In this document: one piece after another, positions 1 to 7,555 of the stretch | Layout: each line of letters begins with the position of its first letter | Numbering within the stretch: position 1 is the first letter of the stretch | Source: JAHECQ01 sp047638695 | GTDB taxonomy: Bacteria; Actinomycetota; Acidimicrobiia; Acidimicrobiales; SZUA-35 | Reading direction: 5' to 3' | Assembly: GCA_047638695.1 (NCBI GenBank) | Contig: JBLINY010000090.1 | Span: 1-18,851, forward strand | DNA: 18,851 nt | The notes under the pieces: generated by a model | What the model saw: the letters and a program-made list of their open reading frames with translations, nothing else | What the model was told of the DNA's origin: nothing | The model's database searches: none | Made by a program: the position numbers and the translations under genes

Positions 1-144
1 CGTGCGATGCTTATCGGTTGCCGCATCGCGGAGATCGTGGGTGCGGATGTCGAGCAACCCCTCGTCGACCCCGCGACCAATCACGCTTGCGCTGGCGAAG
101 GACGCAACGAGATCAGGGAAGATCGTGAGCACGTCGATGCGCAT
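1..144 (-). CDS. trmD: tRNA (guanine-37-N1)-methyltransferase, N-terminal fragment cut by window edge
   Basis: Only the first 48 codons are present; the frame runs open off the left edge. The ATG is at 142-144 and the protein begins MRIDVLTIFPDL, followed by VIGRG and, near the edge, DIRTHDLRD. These are the usual opening blocks of TrmD, the SAM-dependent trefoil-knot methyltransferase that methylates G37 of tRNAs reading CNN codons and so prevents +1 frameshifting. The knot and SAM site lie outside the window. It starts 13 bases after the rimM stop, as expected in the rpsP-khpA-rimM-trmD operon. The motif match and the context agree, so the identification is firm despite the truncation. Confidence 0.93.
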   Translation of the reverse strand, partial: MRIDVLTIFPDLVASFASASVIGRGVDEGLLDIRTHDLRDAATDKHRT

Positions 145-157
145 AGGCCCGGAAGCC

Positions 158-649
158 CTAGTCGCGCTCGGAAACGGCTTGGTCGTCAAGAAGCCCGAGC
201 GGAACATCGACGTTCACGATGCTCCCGGTCTGGTCGACCAGAAAGGCGAAGGGGATCAGCCGACCGTCAGCCAGCTCCATCAGGTCCGAGGCTGGATTGT
301 CGATGACCGCCACGACCTGTCCGTGGGCGACGCCGTGTTGATCGACCACGGTGGCGCCAATGACTTCGTGGACGAAGACCATGTCGCTCTCGCCAAGGGG
401 CTCGGCATAGATCAGCTTGCCTCGCAAGGCGTCGGCGGATTCCCGGCCTTGCACCTCGGCCAGTTGCACCAGCATGTACTTCTGATGCGGGCGGGCAGAC
501 ACCACGGTGTACGTCGTGTCATTAACCTGCCACTCGGCACCTGCTGCCGTTCGTTCTTGAATCAGATCGGTCGTGAACGAGACGAGCACGTCGCCCTTCA
601 GACCGTGAGACTTGGCAATCCGGCCCACTTCGAGGGCGCCGGAGGTCAC
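158..649 (-). CDS. rimM: 16S rRNA-processing protein RimM
   Basis: This 163-residue protein is a ribosome maturation factor that binds ribosomal protein S19 and helps assemble the head of the 30S subunit. The N-terminal RimM beta-barrel opens with EVGRIAKSHGLKGDV (about residues 7-21), which matches the family signature (G-x-I-x-x-x-HGL-x-G). The C-terminal PRC-barrel has the family pattern NPASDLMEL...LIPFAF...DVPLGLLDD, close to the end of the protein. Length is normal (about 160-180). The start is GTG at 647-649, and its first bases overlap the khpA stop as GTGA, so translation is probably coupled. It is followed 13 bases later by trmD. Confidence 0.96.
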   Translation of the reverse strand: MTSGALEVGRIAKSHGLKGDVLVSFTTDLIQERTAAGAEWQVNDTTYTVVSARPHQKYMLVQLAEVQGRESADALRGKLIYAEPLGESDMVFVHEVIGATVVDQHGVAHGQVVAVIDNPASDLMELADGRLIPFAFLVDQTGSIVNVDVPLGLLDDQAVSERD

Positions 650-903
650 TCGACGAACTCGACCTCGGTGCTGACGCCGTCCTTGGAAGCAGCGGCTCCA
701 ACGACGGTTCGGATGGCCGAGGCAACCCGACCTCGGCGACCGATGACGCGACCCATGTCGTCTTTGTTGACGGTGACGTCGAAACGAACCCGATCATCAC
801 CAACTGACGAAGCCTCAAGCGAAACCTCGTCGGGATTGGCAACTACCGACTGACAGAGGTGCATGAGGACGGCTTCTGCCGTTGGGGCCAGTGAGTCGCT
901 CAC
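646..903 (-). CDS. khpA: KH-domain RNA-binding protein KhpA
   Basis: This is an 85-residue single KH-domain protein. The RNA-binding GxxG loop is G55-R-R-G58, inside VIGRRGRVASAIRTVV, with the usual following helix. In Gram-positive bacteria KhpA (YlqC) pairs with KhpB/Jag to bind many transcripts and affects cell division and envelope growth; that partner is not in the window. The gene starts at GTG (901-903), overlapping the rpsP stop as GTGA, and its own stop overlaps the rimM start in the same way. It is therefore embedded in a tightly coupled rpsP-khpA-rimM-trmD unit. Size and position are canonical for khpA. Confidence 0.94.
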   Translation of the reverse strand: MSDSLAPTAEAVLMHLCQSVVANPDEVSLEASSVGDDRVRFDVTVNKDDMGRVIGRRGRVASAIRTVVGAAASKDGVSTEVEFVE

Positions 904-1253
904 GATGCGGCGCCAGCGGTGACCTCTGCGGCCTCGCTTGCCGCTGCAGCTGCGGCCTCGGCCTCTTGTGCCGCAGCCAGATCTTCGGGCAGCTTGCCGT
1001 CTTTAAAGGCAGCCCATGCTCCGGAGACCTCGAGCAGCTTCTTCACTCGGTCGCTCGGCTGAGCGCCTTCGCGGAGCCAACCGACGACCTTGGCGTTGTC
1101 GACCTTGATCACCGACGGTTCTGTTCGGGGGTTGTAGGTGCCGACGATCTCGATGAAGCGACCATCGCGAGGTGAACGAGCATCAGCAGCAACAATTCGG
1201 TAAGTCGGCTGCTTTTTTTTGCCCATCCGCATGAGGCGGAGACGTACTGCCAC
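900..1253 (-). CDS. rpsP: 30S ribosomal protein bS16
   Basis: This 117-residue S16 protein begins AVRLRLMRMGKKKQPTYRIV, followed by the typical ARSPRDGRFIEIVGTYNP block. The S16 core ends near residue 85; the last ~30 residues are an alanine/glutamate-rich tail (AAAQEAEAAAAAASEAAEV), common in actinobacterial S16. The start codon is GTG at 1251-1253, with a purine-rich stretch (GAGAGAAGAG) just upstream as a weak ribosome-binding site. It begins after a 120-base gap behind ffh and overlaps khpA by 4 bases, so it is probably the first gene of the rpsP-khpA-rimM-trmD operon. It contributes to 30S assembly. Confidence 0.97.
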   Translation of the reverse strand: MAVRLRLMRMGKKKQPTYRIVAADARSPRDGRFIEIVGTYNPRTEPSVIKVDNAKVVGWLREGAQPSDRVKKLLEVSGAWAAFKDGKLPEDLAAAQEAEAAAAAASEAAEVTAGAAS

Positions 1254-1333
1254 GTTGTTCTCTTCTCTCTTCGTTCGTTTGGCCGATCGCGAGCCAGGGT
1301 GCTCAGCGACGTCGATTGGCGCAACTCACGAGG

Positions 1334-1367
1334 CTAGCGGCGGTGCTAGATGGCTCCACCCGAGGCC
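1334..1367 (-). terminator. Pair of small inverted repeats behind ffh
   Basis: The ffh-rpsP gap contains two adjacent short inverted repeats. CTAGC (1334-1338) pairs with GCTAG (1345-1349) across a 6-base loop. GGCTC (1352-1356) pairs with GAGGCC (1362-1367) with one bulged base. Neither is followed by a clear T-run on the minus strand, so this is at best a weak or U-tract-less terminator for ffh, or a leader structure ahead of rpsP. No convincing -35/-10 pair was seen in the remaining bases. Confidence 0.25.
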
Positions 1368-1373
1368 TCATCG

Positions 1374-2891
1374 TCAGCGATCGGTTCCCAATTCATCGAG
1401 TTCGCCAGCCAACCGTTCGAAATCGGCGTCATCGAGTCGGTCGAGACCCGGCAGCATCAACGGCGCCTTCGTCTTCTTGGTGCCCTTTTCGGTCACCCGG
1501 GCTGTCGATTTCGGCGTCACACGACCGCCACCGCGGTTGTTGCCTTTGGCCCCCTTGCCCTGTTTGCCACCCTTGCTACTCTTGCGACCCTTTTTGGCTT
1601 TCTTCGTGCCGAGACCGCCCATGCGTTTCATCATCTTCTGCATCTCGCTGAACTGCTTCACGAGCATGGCGACTTGGTTCGCGTTGGTACCAGATCCAGT
1701 GGCGATGCGGCCTCGCCGGGATGCGTCGATGATCTCGGGCGTTGCTCGTTCAGCGATGGTCATCGATCGGATGATTGCTTCGATCTTGCCCAGCTCGCCA
1801 TCGTCGACATCGACATCGCGCATCTCCTTGGGCAATCCGGGCAGCATGCCGATGAGATTGCTCAGCGGCCCCATCTTCTTGAGCTGCTGCATCTGCTCAA
1901 GGAAGTCATCGAGGGTAAAGCGGCCCTCCATGAGAGCTTCGGCCGCCTTCTCCGCTTCCTCGTGTTCGAAGGTCTCTTCGGCCTTCTCGATCAGGGTGAG
2001 AACGTCACCCATGCCGAGGATGCGGCTGGCCATCCGATCAGGATGGAACAGCTCGAACTCGTCGAGCTTCTCGCCAGTGGCGGCGAACGCGATGGGCCGG
2101 CCAACGACCTCTTTCACCGAGAGGGCTGCTCCACCTCGGGCGTCACCATCGAGCTTCGTGAGAATGACGCCGTCGAGCTCGAGCTTCTCGTGGAAGGCTT
2201 CAGCGACGTTGACCGCGTCTTGGCCCGTCATCGCATCGACCACCAGGAAGGTGTAATCGGGGCTGACGGCCTCGGAGATCTGCCGGACCTGTTCCATTAG
2301 CTCTTCATCGATGGCGAGGCGGCCGGCGGTATCGACGATTACGACATCGCGGCCGGTTGCCCGAGCTTCTTCGAGCGACCTTCTAGCCACTTCGACTGGG
2401 TCACTGGGCTCGCTGAAAACCGGGACGTCGACCTGACGACCGAGAGTTCGGAGTTGTTCAACAGCAGCGGGCCGCTGAAGGTCAGCACCAACCAAGAGGG
2501 GGTTCCGGCCCTGGCTCTTGAACCATTTGGCCAACTTGCCCGACGTGGTCGTCTTACCCGACCCCTGAAGACCGGCCATCATCACGACGGTTGGCGGTTT
2601 TGCGTTGTATTTGATGGTGAAGGTCTCGCCACCGAGGCTCTCCGTGAGCTCTTCGTTGACGATCTTGATGACCTGTTGCGCTGGATTCAGCGCCTTGTGA
2701 ACGGCCTCGCCTGTAGCCCGCTCCTTGATCCGGTCGCGAAGGCTGCGAACAACGCCAATGTTGACGTCAGCCTCGAGCAGGGCCAGACGAATTTCGCGGA
2801 GTGCTTCGTCGACGTCATCCTCGGTGAGCACGCCCTTCTTGGAAAGGCGACTGAAGATGCCGTCGAACTTGTCGGTGAGTGACTGAAACAT
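1374..2891 (-). CDS. ffh: Signal recognition particle GTPase Ffh (SRP54)
   Basis: This 505-residue protein is the SRP core subunit; it binds signal sequences and 4.5S RNA and docks with FtsY for co-translational membrane insertion. An N-domain four-helix bundle occupies residues 1-90. The SRP-type G domain shows P-loop GLQGSGKT (107-114), DLQRPAA (138-143), DTAGR (187-191) and TKLDGDARGG (245-254). A methionine-rich M domain follows (about 325-427, with LEQMQQLKKMGP and EMQKMMKRMGG). Beyond it lies an unusual ~75-residue Lys/Gly-rich tail (about 428-478), ending in a short acidic segment. The ATG is at 2889-2891; there is no strong Shine-Dalgarno, but a TANNNT-type hexamer (2903-2908) lies 11 bases upstream. 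It sits 90 bases behind ftsY. Confidence 0.98.
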   Translation of the reverse strand: MFQSLTDKFDGIFSRLSKKGVLTEDDVDEALREIRLALLEADVNIGVVRSLRDRIKERATGEAVHKALNPAQQVIKIVNEELTESLGGETFTIKYNAKPPTVVMMAGLQGSGKTTTSGKLAKWFKSQGRNPLLVGADLQRPAAVEQLRTLGRQVDVPVFSEPSDPVEVARRSLEEARATGRDVVIVDTAGRLAIDEELMEQVRQISEAVSPDYTFLVVDAMTGQDAVNVAEAFHEKLELDGVILTKLDGDARGGAALSVKEVVGRPIAFAATGEKLDEFELFHPDRMASRILGMGDVLTLIEKAEETFEHEEAEKAAEALMEGRFTLDDFLEQMQQLKKMGPLSNLIGMLPGLPKEMRDVDVDDGELGKIEAIIRSMTIAERATPEIIDASRRGRIATGSGTNANQVAMLVKQFSEMQKMMKRMGGLGTKKAKKGRKSSKGGKQGKGAKGNNRGGGRVTPKSTARVTEKGTKKTKAPLMLPGLDRLDDADFERLAGELDELGTDR

Positions 2892-2981
2892 GAGTGATCA
2901 GAAGCCTAGCCAGAAAGAACCGGGTCGGGCTGAGCCTCAGAAGGTGTTGGTGGTGCTCAGATGCGGCGCGAGATCTACCGT

Positions 2982-4190
2982 CTATTCGAAGAGCGCATCG
3001 ATGAACTCGTCGGGGTCGAAGTCGACCAAGTCTTCGATGCCCTCGCCAAGGCCAACGAGCTTCACCGGGATCCCAAGTTCACTTTCGATGGCGAAGACGA
3101 TGCCGCCCTTGGCCGACCCATCGAGCTTGGTAAGAACCACGCCGGTGACCTCGACTGCCTCGGCGAAGACCTTGGCCTGAGTCATGCCATTCTGGCCGGT
3201 TGTGGCATCAAGAACGAGGAGAACCTCACTGACATGGCCTGGTTCTTTGCCTGCCACCCGACGCACTTTGCTGAGCTCATCCATCAGATTCGACTTGTTG
3301 TGCAGTCGCCCCGCGGTGTCAGCGAGTACCACATCACAATTGCGCGGCCCGGCGGCCTGGATGCCATCGAAGATGACCGACGATGGGTCGCCGCCCTCGT
3401 TACCCCGCACGATCTCGCAATCGCTGCGCTCAGCCCACACGGTGAGCTGCTCAGCCGCCGCAGCGCGGAACGTATCACCCGCCGCCATCAACGGACGATG
3501 GCCCTCCTCTGAGAGTCGCAATCCGAGCTTGCCAATGGTGGTGGTTTTACCGACACCGTTGACACCTACAAATAGCCAGACATTGACTTTGCCATCGTCG
3601 ATTGTGAGAGAGCGGTCTTTACCTGCGATCTCCGACCGCATCCGCTCCTTCAGCAGCTCGAGTACCTGAGCGCCGTCTTCGGCGTCGGTCTCCTTGGCCT
3701 TGTTTCGTACGTCTTCAATCAACGACATCGAGGTCTGAACGCCAACGTCGGCCCGGATCAGCGCCTCTTCTAGGTCCTCCCATGCGGCATCGTCGACTTT
3801 GCCCAGTCCGACAAGACCACCGAGATAGCCGGTGAAGGCCGAGCGGGCCTTGCCCAATCGATCGAAGAACGACGGCTTGACCAGCGACTCGTCAAGAACA
3901 GTCTCTTCAACAACGACATCCTCGACGTCACGGTCACCAGCAAGGGCCGCATCAGCAAGGGCCGCATCAGCAAGGGCCGCATCGACAAGGGCCGCATCGA
4001 CAAGGGCCGCATCGACAACGACGCTCTCGTCGAGTGCGACATCCTCGCGCGCCGCGTCGAGCGTGTCCGTGGCGGCGACACGAGGTTCGAGTTCGAGATC
4101 GGGCCCGCGGCGGCGAACCGAGACGAAGGCGATCCCTCCAACCGCAGCGAGGACCGCGATGACAATGAGGACGACGACAATGGGATCCAT
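2982..4190 (-). CDS. ftsY: Signal recognition particle receptor FtsY, membrane-anchored
   Basis: This 402-residue SRP receptor GTPase has a single N-terminal membrane segment (residues 4-25) followed by RRR, as in actinobacterial FtsY. An acidic low-complexity linker (about 30-105) comes next and contains the tandem motif DAAL(V/A), about five copies at 60-84. The NG domain starts near residue 108. It shows P-loop GVNGVGKT (209-216), DTFRAAA (239-245), DTAGR (291-295) and TKLDGSAKGG (354-363). It pairs with Ffh, encoded immediately downstream. The start is ATG at 4188-4190. There is no good ribosome-binding site; a TAGGAT hexamer 8 bases upstream suggests a very short or absent leader. The stop is TAG. 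Confidence 0.98.
   Translation of the reverse strand: MDPIVVVLIVIAVLAAVGGIAFVSVRRRGPDLELEPRVAATDTLDAAREDVALDESVVVDAALVDAALVDAALADAALADAALAGDRDVEDVVVEETVLDESLVKPSFFDRLGKARSAFTGYLGGLVGLGKVDDAAWEDLEEALIRADVGVQTSMSLIEDVRNKAKETDAEDGAQVLELLKERMRSEIAGKDRSLTIDDGKVNVWLFVGVNGVGKTTTIGKLGLRLSEEGHRPLMAAGDTFRAAAAEQLTVWAERSDCEIVRGNEGGDPSSVIFDGIQAAGPRNCDVVLADTAGRLHNKSNLMDELSKVRRVAGKEPGHVSEVLLVLDATTGQNGMTQAKVFAEAVEVTGVVLTKLDGSAKGGIVFAIESELGIPVKLVGLGEGIEDLVDFDPDEFIDALFE
3939..4013 (-). repeat. 15-bp tandem repeat inside ftsY linker
   Basis: Five consecutive 15-bp units are present. On the plus strand three read AGCAAGGGCCGCATC and two read GACAAGGGCCGCATC, followed by one decayed unit (4014-4028). The period is a multiple of three, so copy-number change keeps the frame. 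The units encode the DAAL(V/A) pentapeptides of the FtsY linker between the membrane anchor and the GTPase. Near-identity at the DNA level points to recent slippage or recombination rather than old protein repeats. Confidence 0.93.
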
Positions 4191-4198
4191 TGCCGCCG

Positions 4199-4204
4199 AT
4201 CCTA
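4199..4204 (-). promoter_or_regulatory. Candidate -10 element for ftsY
   Basis: On the minus strand TAGGAT lies 8 bases before the ftsY ATG, a spacing that would put the transcription start at or within about two bases of the start codon. TANNNT elements at this distance are typical of leaderless actinobacterial genes. No TTGAC-like -35 was found 16-18 bases further upstream, where the hairpin at the end of the htrA-like gene lies. The assignment rests on sequence alone. Confidence 0.35.
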
Positions 4205-4225
4205 GTGCTGACCGAGGTCAGCGCT
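4204..4225 (-). terminator. Inverted repeat at the end of the HtrA-like gene
   Basis: GCTGACC (4207-4213) and GGTCAGC (4216-4222) are perfect inverted copies around a 2-base centre; as RNA this gives a 6-bp stem with a 4-base loop. The flanks add two more pairs beyond one mismatch. The structure spans the stop codon of the HtrA-like gene and directly adjoins the candidate ftsY -10. There is no T-run, so it would be a U-tract-less terminator, a stabilising 3' stem, or a protein-binding palindrome. Confidence 0.4.
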
Positions 4226-5576
4226 CGCCTAGAACCACCCGGATCGTAAGGTTCTCCGAAGCCCGGGTCAGCTGTAACTCGATCTCGTCACCCGGGAAGC
4301 TGGTCTGCACCAGTCCGGCCAGCTGTTCGAATGCCGTGACTGGTGCACCGTCGATGCTGAGCACGATGTCACCGAGCATCAAGCCGGCAGCCTGAGCTGC
4401 CGACCCGGGCGTGACTTCGCCAATTTCAACACCAATCTCGCCACTCACGGGCTGAATACCCTGCACTCCAAGGAACCCGGGCTCGAGCGGCTGGCCATCA
4501 ACGATGCGCTGGGCCACCTGGGCAGCGGTGGTAATCGGCATGGCAAAGCCGATCCCAGCATTCGACTGGCTGACGCCATCGGTCTGGATCGCTGTGTTGA
4601 TGCCAATGACCTCGCCAGCCCGATTGGCGAGTGCCCCGCCAGAGTTACCGGGATTGATGGCGGCGTCGGTTTGAACCATTGCGTTCCAACCGGTGCCGTT
4701 GAAGATGGGGCGGTTCACTGCCGACACGATGCCGGACGTGACCGTTTGCTGCAGTTGGAACGGAGATCCGATGGCAACGGTCAACTCGCCGACCTCGAGA
4801 GGATCATCGACGGCCAGCTTGGCCGCGGGCAGACCCAGACCTTCACCGGCAGCGACCACGGCAATGTCGGTGCGCGGATTTGAACCAACAATGGTTGCCT
4901 CGAGCGTGCGGCCATCGGGGAGCCGAACCCGAACCTGGCTGGCGTTCTCGACGACATGATGATTCGTGAGAATCAACCCATCGCCATAGATGACACCGGA
5001 CCCGAGGCCGATGTTGGTTTCGATTTGCACCACCGAGGGTCCGAGCAACTGGGCGACATAGGCGATTGGCTCGTCAGTGACGATGACAGGCGGTGATGAA
5101 GTTGCACCCACGGTCGTCGTCGGCTGAGTTTCTGTCACATCGGTGGCCACGGTGACTACGGCTGGGTCGTTGTCGGAGATTTGGGCGACACCAAACCCAG
5201 CAGCGGTGAGGACACCACCGGCGAGGAAGGCCAACAGGGCTCGCCAACCCCACCGAGGCGCGGCCGCTACCGGACCGGCGGCGGGAAGCAGCTCACCATG
5301 GGTCGGCGGCCGCGAGGGCCCTACCGGCGGAACCTCGAGGGTGTCAGAACGCGGCGAGGAGAAGTGAGCCGCGTAGGTCTGTTCGGCCACGATCGGGGGG
5401 CCGGAACCCGACAGGGAAGCTGGGGCCGGTGGGGCAACAGGAGCAACCGTGCTTGGTCGAGCCGGCGGGCGCGGCTGACTTGCACCGCTCGGTGGAGGCA
5501 CCGGAGGCAGGCGGCTCGGGGCCGGCGGCAACTTACCGACCGACTCAAATTCCCAATTGGGCTCGTTCAACAACAT
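4218..5576 (-). CDS. HtrA/PepD-like membrane-anchored serine protease with PDZ domain
   Basis: This 452-residue trypsin-like protease should face outside the membrane and degrade or refold damaged envelope proteins. A ~105-residue Pro/Ala/Ser-rich cytoplasmic segment comes first, then one membrane helix (about 111-132) and a Thr-rich linker. The protease domain (about 170-360) shows the catalytic triad: H207 in TNHHVV, D237 in RTDIAV, S312 in NPGNSGG. One PDZ domain follows (about 365-450, starting near GFLGVQG). The ATG is at 5574-5576; a GGAGG lies 15 bases upstream, rather far. It is directly downstream of a regulator/kinase pair, like pepD behind mprAB in mycobacteria. No catalytic residue is missing. 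Confidence 0.93.
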   Translation of the reverse strand: MLLNEPNWEFESVGKLPPAPSRLPPVPPPSGASQPRPPARPSTVAPVAPPAPASLSGSGPPIVAEQTYAAHFSSPRSDTLEVPPVGPSRPPTHGELLPAAGPVAAAPRWGWRALLAFLAGGVLTAAGFGVAQISDNDPAVVTVATDVTETQPTTTVGATSSPPVIVTDEPIAYVAQLLGPSVVQIETNIGLGSGVIYGDGLILTNHHVVENASQVRVRLPDGRTLEATIVGSNPRTDIAVVAAGEGLGLPAAKLAVDDPLEVGELTVAIGSPFQLQQTVTSGIVSAVNRPIFNGTGWNAMVQTDAAINPGNSGGALANRAGEVIGINTAIQTDGVSQSNAGIGFAMPITTAAQVAQRIVDGQPLEPGFLGVQGIQPVSGEIGVEIGEVTPGSAAQAAGLMLGDIVLSIDGAPVTAFEQLAGLVQTSFPGDEIELQLTRASENLTIRVVLGER

Positions 5577-5630
5577 TCCCCTGTCCGAGAGCCTCCGACG
5601 TTACCAACCCCGGTCGAAAGTACGGGTAAA

Positions 5631-5645
5631 GGCCCCCTCAGGGCC
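5631..5645 (-). terminator. GC hairpin at the kinase stop codon
   Basis: On the minus strand GGCCC-TGAGG-GGGCC forms a 5-bp GC stem with a 5-base loop that contains the histidine-kinase stop codon, followed by TTT. It may act as a weak terminator or attenuator separating the kinase from the HtrA-like gene, whose start is 61 bases downstream of the kinase stop. An alternative CCCCC/GGGGG pairing is possible in the same bases. Confidence 0.35.
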
Positions 5646-6834
5646 GGGGGTGCACCTCTGAGGAAAGCGAGGCCAGGGGCACCGGCAGCCGCACTCTGAA
5701 GACAGACCCATCGCCAAACGCCGATGTCACGGTGGCCCAACCGCCGTGCCGCTCGGCAACTCGTCGCACAATGCTGAGGCCAAGTCCGCTGCCCGCTCCG
5801 TCGTCATCGCCCCTCCAGAATCGGTCGAAGATCGCCTGGTGGTATTGAGGATCAATGCCGGGGCCCTCGTCGGCTACCAAGAGGTCGACCCAGTCGCCCA
5901 CCCGCTCGGCCGAGACGGTGACGGTTGAGCCAACCGGAGCAAGACGCACTGCGTTGGCCAACAAATTCGATAGGGCACGCGACAGCGCTGGGCTGTCGCC
6001 ATGCACCAGGAGGTCACCCGCCGGCAGGGGCGCCACGATCGCGATCCCCCGGGCTTCGGCCGCAGCCCGAAAGTCGACGACTCGGTCGGCAACGAGCTGG
6101 CGCACATCGACCGGCCGCCGGGTGAGCTCAGGTACACCGCGACGCGCTTGCTCGAGCAGATCTTCCACCAAGAGCGACATACGCTCGGTCGACCCCAGCG
6201 CGATCTTGGCCGAGCGACGCAAGGCAGCTTCGTCATCACCCGCGATGGCCACCTCAAGGTTCGTTCTGGCGACAGCCAGCGGGTTGCGCAACTCGTGTGA
6301 AGCCTCGTGCACAAATCGGCGTTGTTCCTCGAAGGCGTCTTCCAGCCGATCGAGCATGTCGTCAAAGGTGTCACCCAACCGCTTCAGCTCGTCGTTGGGA
6401 CCACGTAGGGCGATACGTCGCGAAAGATCGGTGGCCGTGATGTCTCGGGCAACGCTGTTGATCCGTTCGATCGGCTTCAGCGTCCATCCCGACAACAACC
6501 AGCCAGCACCGAAACTGGCAAAAAACAGCGCAAACAGTCCTCCGAACGAGGCGCGTCGCAGCTGGTTGAGTGCCCGCCGATACGACTGCTGTTCAAATCT
6601 GGCCAGAGCGACACGCTGAACTTCTTCGCCGAAGACGACATCGATGTCGGTCTCATATGTCTCCCCGGTCGTGGCATCTTGCAAAACCAATGGACGGCTG
6701 ACCAGCACCGGTTCGTCCAACTGGTTGACCTGCCACAGGTATATGCCGCCGATCATGAACGACCCCATGGCGAAGACGGCCAGAGCCAAGCCGAGGGACA
6801 GCCGGAACCGGATTGATTCGAATCGCTGCATCAT
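5638..6834 (-). CDS. Sensor histidine kinase (HAMP, HisKA, HATPase)
   Basis: This 398-residue membrane sensor kinase has two membrane helices (about 11-35 and 96-117) that frame a small extracytoplasmic domain of about 60 residues with no recognisable ligand fold. A HAMP segment (118-170) follows, then the phosphorylation H-box HEASHELRNPLA with H180. The ATPase has its N-box around N294 (NLLANAV), G1 DEGPGI (322-327), F-box FDRFWR and G2 GSGLGLSIV (348-356). Two adjacent ATGs give MM at the start; either could be used. It begins 16 bases after the regulator stop, so the two are co-transcribed. The architecture fits the MprB/CseC-like envelope-stress group, but the signal sensed cannot be read from sequence. 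Confidence 0.95.
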   Translation of the reverse strand: MMQRFESIRFRLSLGLALAVFAMGSFMIGGIYLWQVNQLDEPVLVSRPLVLQDATTGETYETDIDVVFGEEVQRVALARFEQQSYRRALNQLRRASFGGLFALFFASFGAGWLLSGWTLKPIERINSVARDITATDLSRRIALRGPNDELKRLGDTFDDMLDRLEDAFEEQRRFVHEASHELRNPLAVARTNLEVAIAGDDEAALRRSAKIALGSTERMSLLVEDLLEQARRGVPELTRRPVDVRQLVADRVVDFRAAAEARGIAIVAPLPAGDLLVHGDSPALSRALSNLLANAVRLAPVGSTVTVSAERVGDWVDLLVADEGPGIDPQYHQAIFDRFWRGDDDGAGSGLGLSIVRRVAERHGGWATVTSAFGDGSVFRVRLPVPLASLSSEVHPRP

Positions 6835-6850
6835 CGGTACTGAGAGAGCA

Positions 6851-7549
6851 CTAGGTCGCCGAATCGTCGGGAGAAGCGAGCAACCGATAGCCGCTACCGA
6901 TGATCGTCTCGATCAACGCTTCCGACGAGGCCGACTGCAGCTTGCGACGGAGAGTTCCAACCGTGACCCGCACCGTATTGGTAAACGGGTCGACCATCTC
7001 GTCCCACACATGTTCCAACAGCCGTTCCTGGCTGAGAACCTCGCCGACATGACTCATGAAGTACCGCAACAGCGCAAATTCCTTGGTGGTGAGGTCGATG
7101 GGATCATCCGCCCACGTGACGACCTGGCGAGCCGTGTCGAGCTCGAGTTGACCTACTCGCAACATCGAGTCGTCACCCGATGTCTCTCGCCGCAGAAGCG
7201 TACGAATGCGGGCGGAAAGCTCCTGTAAAGCAAACGGCTTGACCAAGTAGTCGTCAGCGCCATCGTCAAGACCGGCAACTCGGTCGTCGATTGCATCACG
7301 CGCCGTCACCATCAGCACCCGGGTTGTCGAGTCGAAACGATCGTCGGTTCGGATCAAACGACAGACTTCCCGTCCATCGATGTCCGGCAGGCTGAGATCG
7401 AGGCTTACCAGGTCATACGAATTCACCATCAACCGGTCGAGGGCCCCGTTTCCGTCACTCGCGACATCAACGGCGTATCCCTCACGTCGCAGCGCCGTCG
7501 CGATCGCCTCGGCCAGCTCGGTTTCGTCGTCGACAACCAGAATCCGCAC
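6851..7549 (-). CDS. OmpR/PhoB-family response regulator
   Basis: This 232-residue regulator has a receiver domain (1-115) with acidic pocket D7/D8, phospho-acceptor D51 (SLDLSLPDIDG), T82 and K104 (VKPF). A winged-helix DNA-binding domain (about 130-225) follows, with LTTKEFALLRYF, the recognition region NTVRVTVGTLRRKL and the terminal GSGYRLL hairpin. It forms an operon with the kinase gene 16 bases downstream and probably controls the HtrA-like protease behind it. The start is GTG (7547-7549). No Shine-Dalgarno is visible, but a TACGGT hexamer ends 6 bases upstream, a leaderless arrangement. Three tandem 11-bp repeats just upstream could be its own binding site. Confidence 0.95.
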   Translation of the reverse strand: MRILVVDDETELAEAIATALRREGYAVDVASDGNGALDRLMVNSYDLVSLDLSLPDIDGREVCRLIRTDDRFDSTTRVLMVTARDAIDDRVAGLDDGADDYLVKPFALQELSARIRTLLRRETSGDDSMLRVGQLELDTARQVVTWADDPIDLTTKEFALLRYFMSHVGEVLSQERLLEHVWDEMVDPFTNTVRVTVGTLRRKLQSASSEALIETIIGSGYRLLASPDDSAT

Positions 7550-7555
7550 ACTGCG

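Noticed and set aside
2..853. A 283-codon plus-strand frame at the left edge
   Set aside because: It is antisense to trmD, rimM and khpA, all of which have clear family signatures.
1219..2300. Two plus-strand open frames of over 300 codons opposite ffh
   Set aside because: Both are antisense to conserved ffh sequence and show only Ser/Arg- or Leu/His-rich shadow composition.
3939..4028. CRISPR-like array
   Set aside because: The repeats are directly adjacent 15-mers with no spacers, in frame within ftsY, so this is a coding minisatellite.
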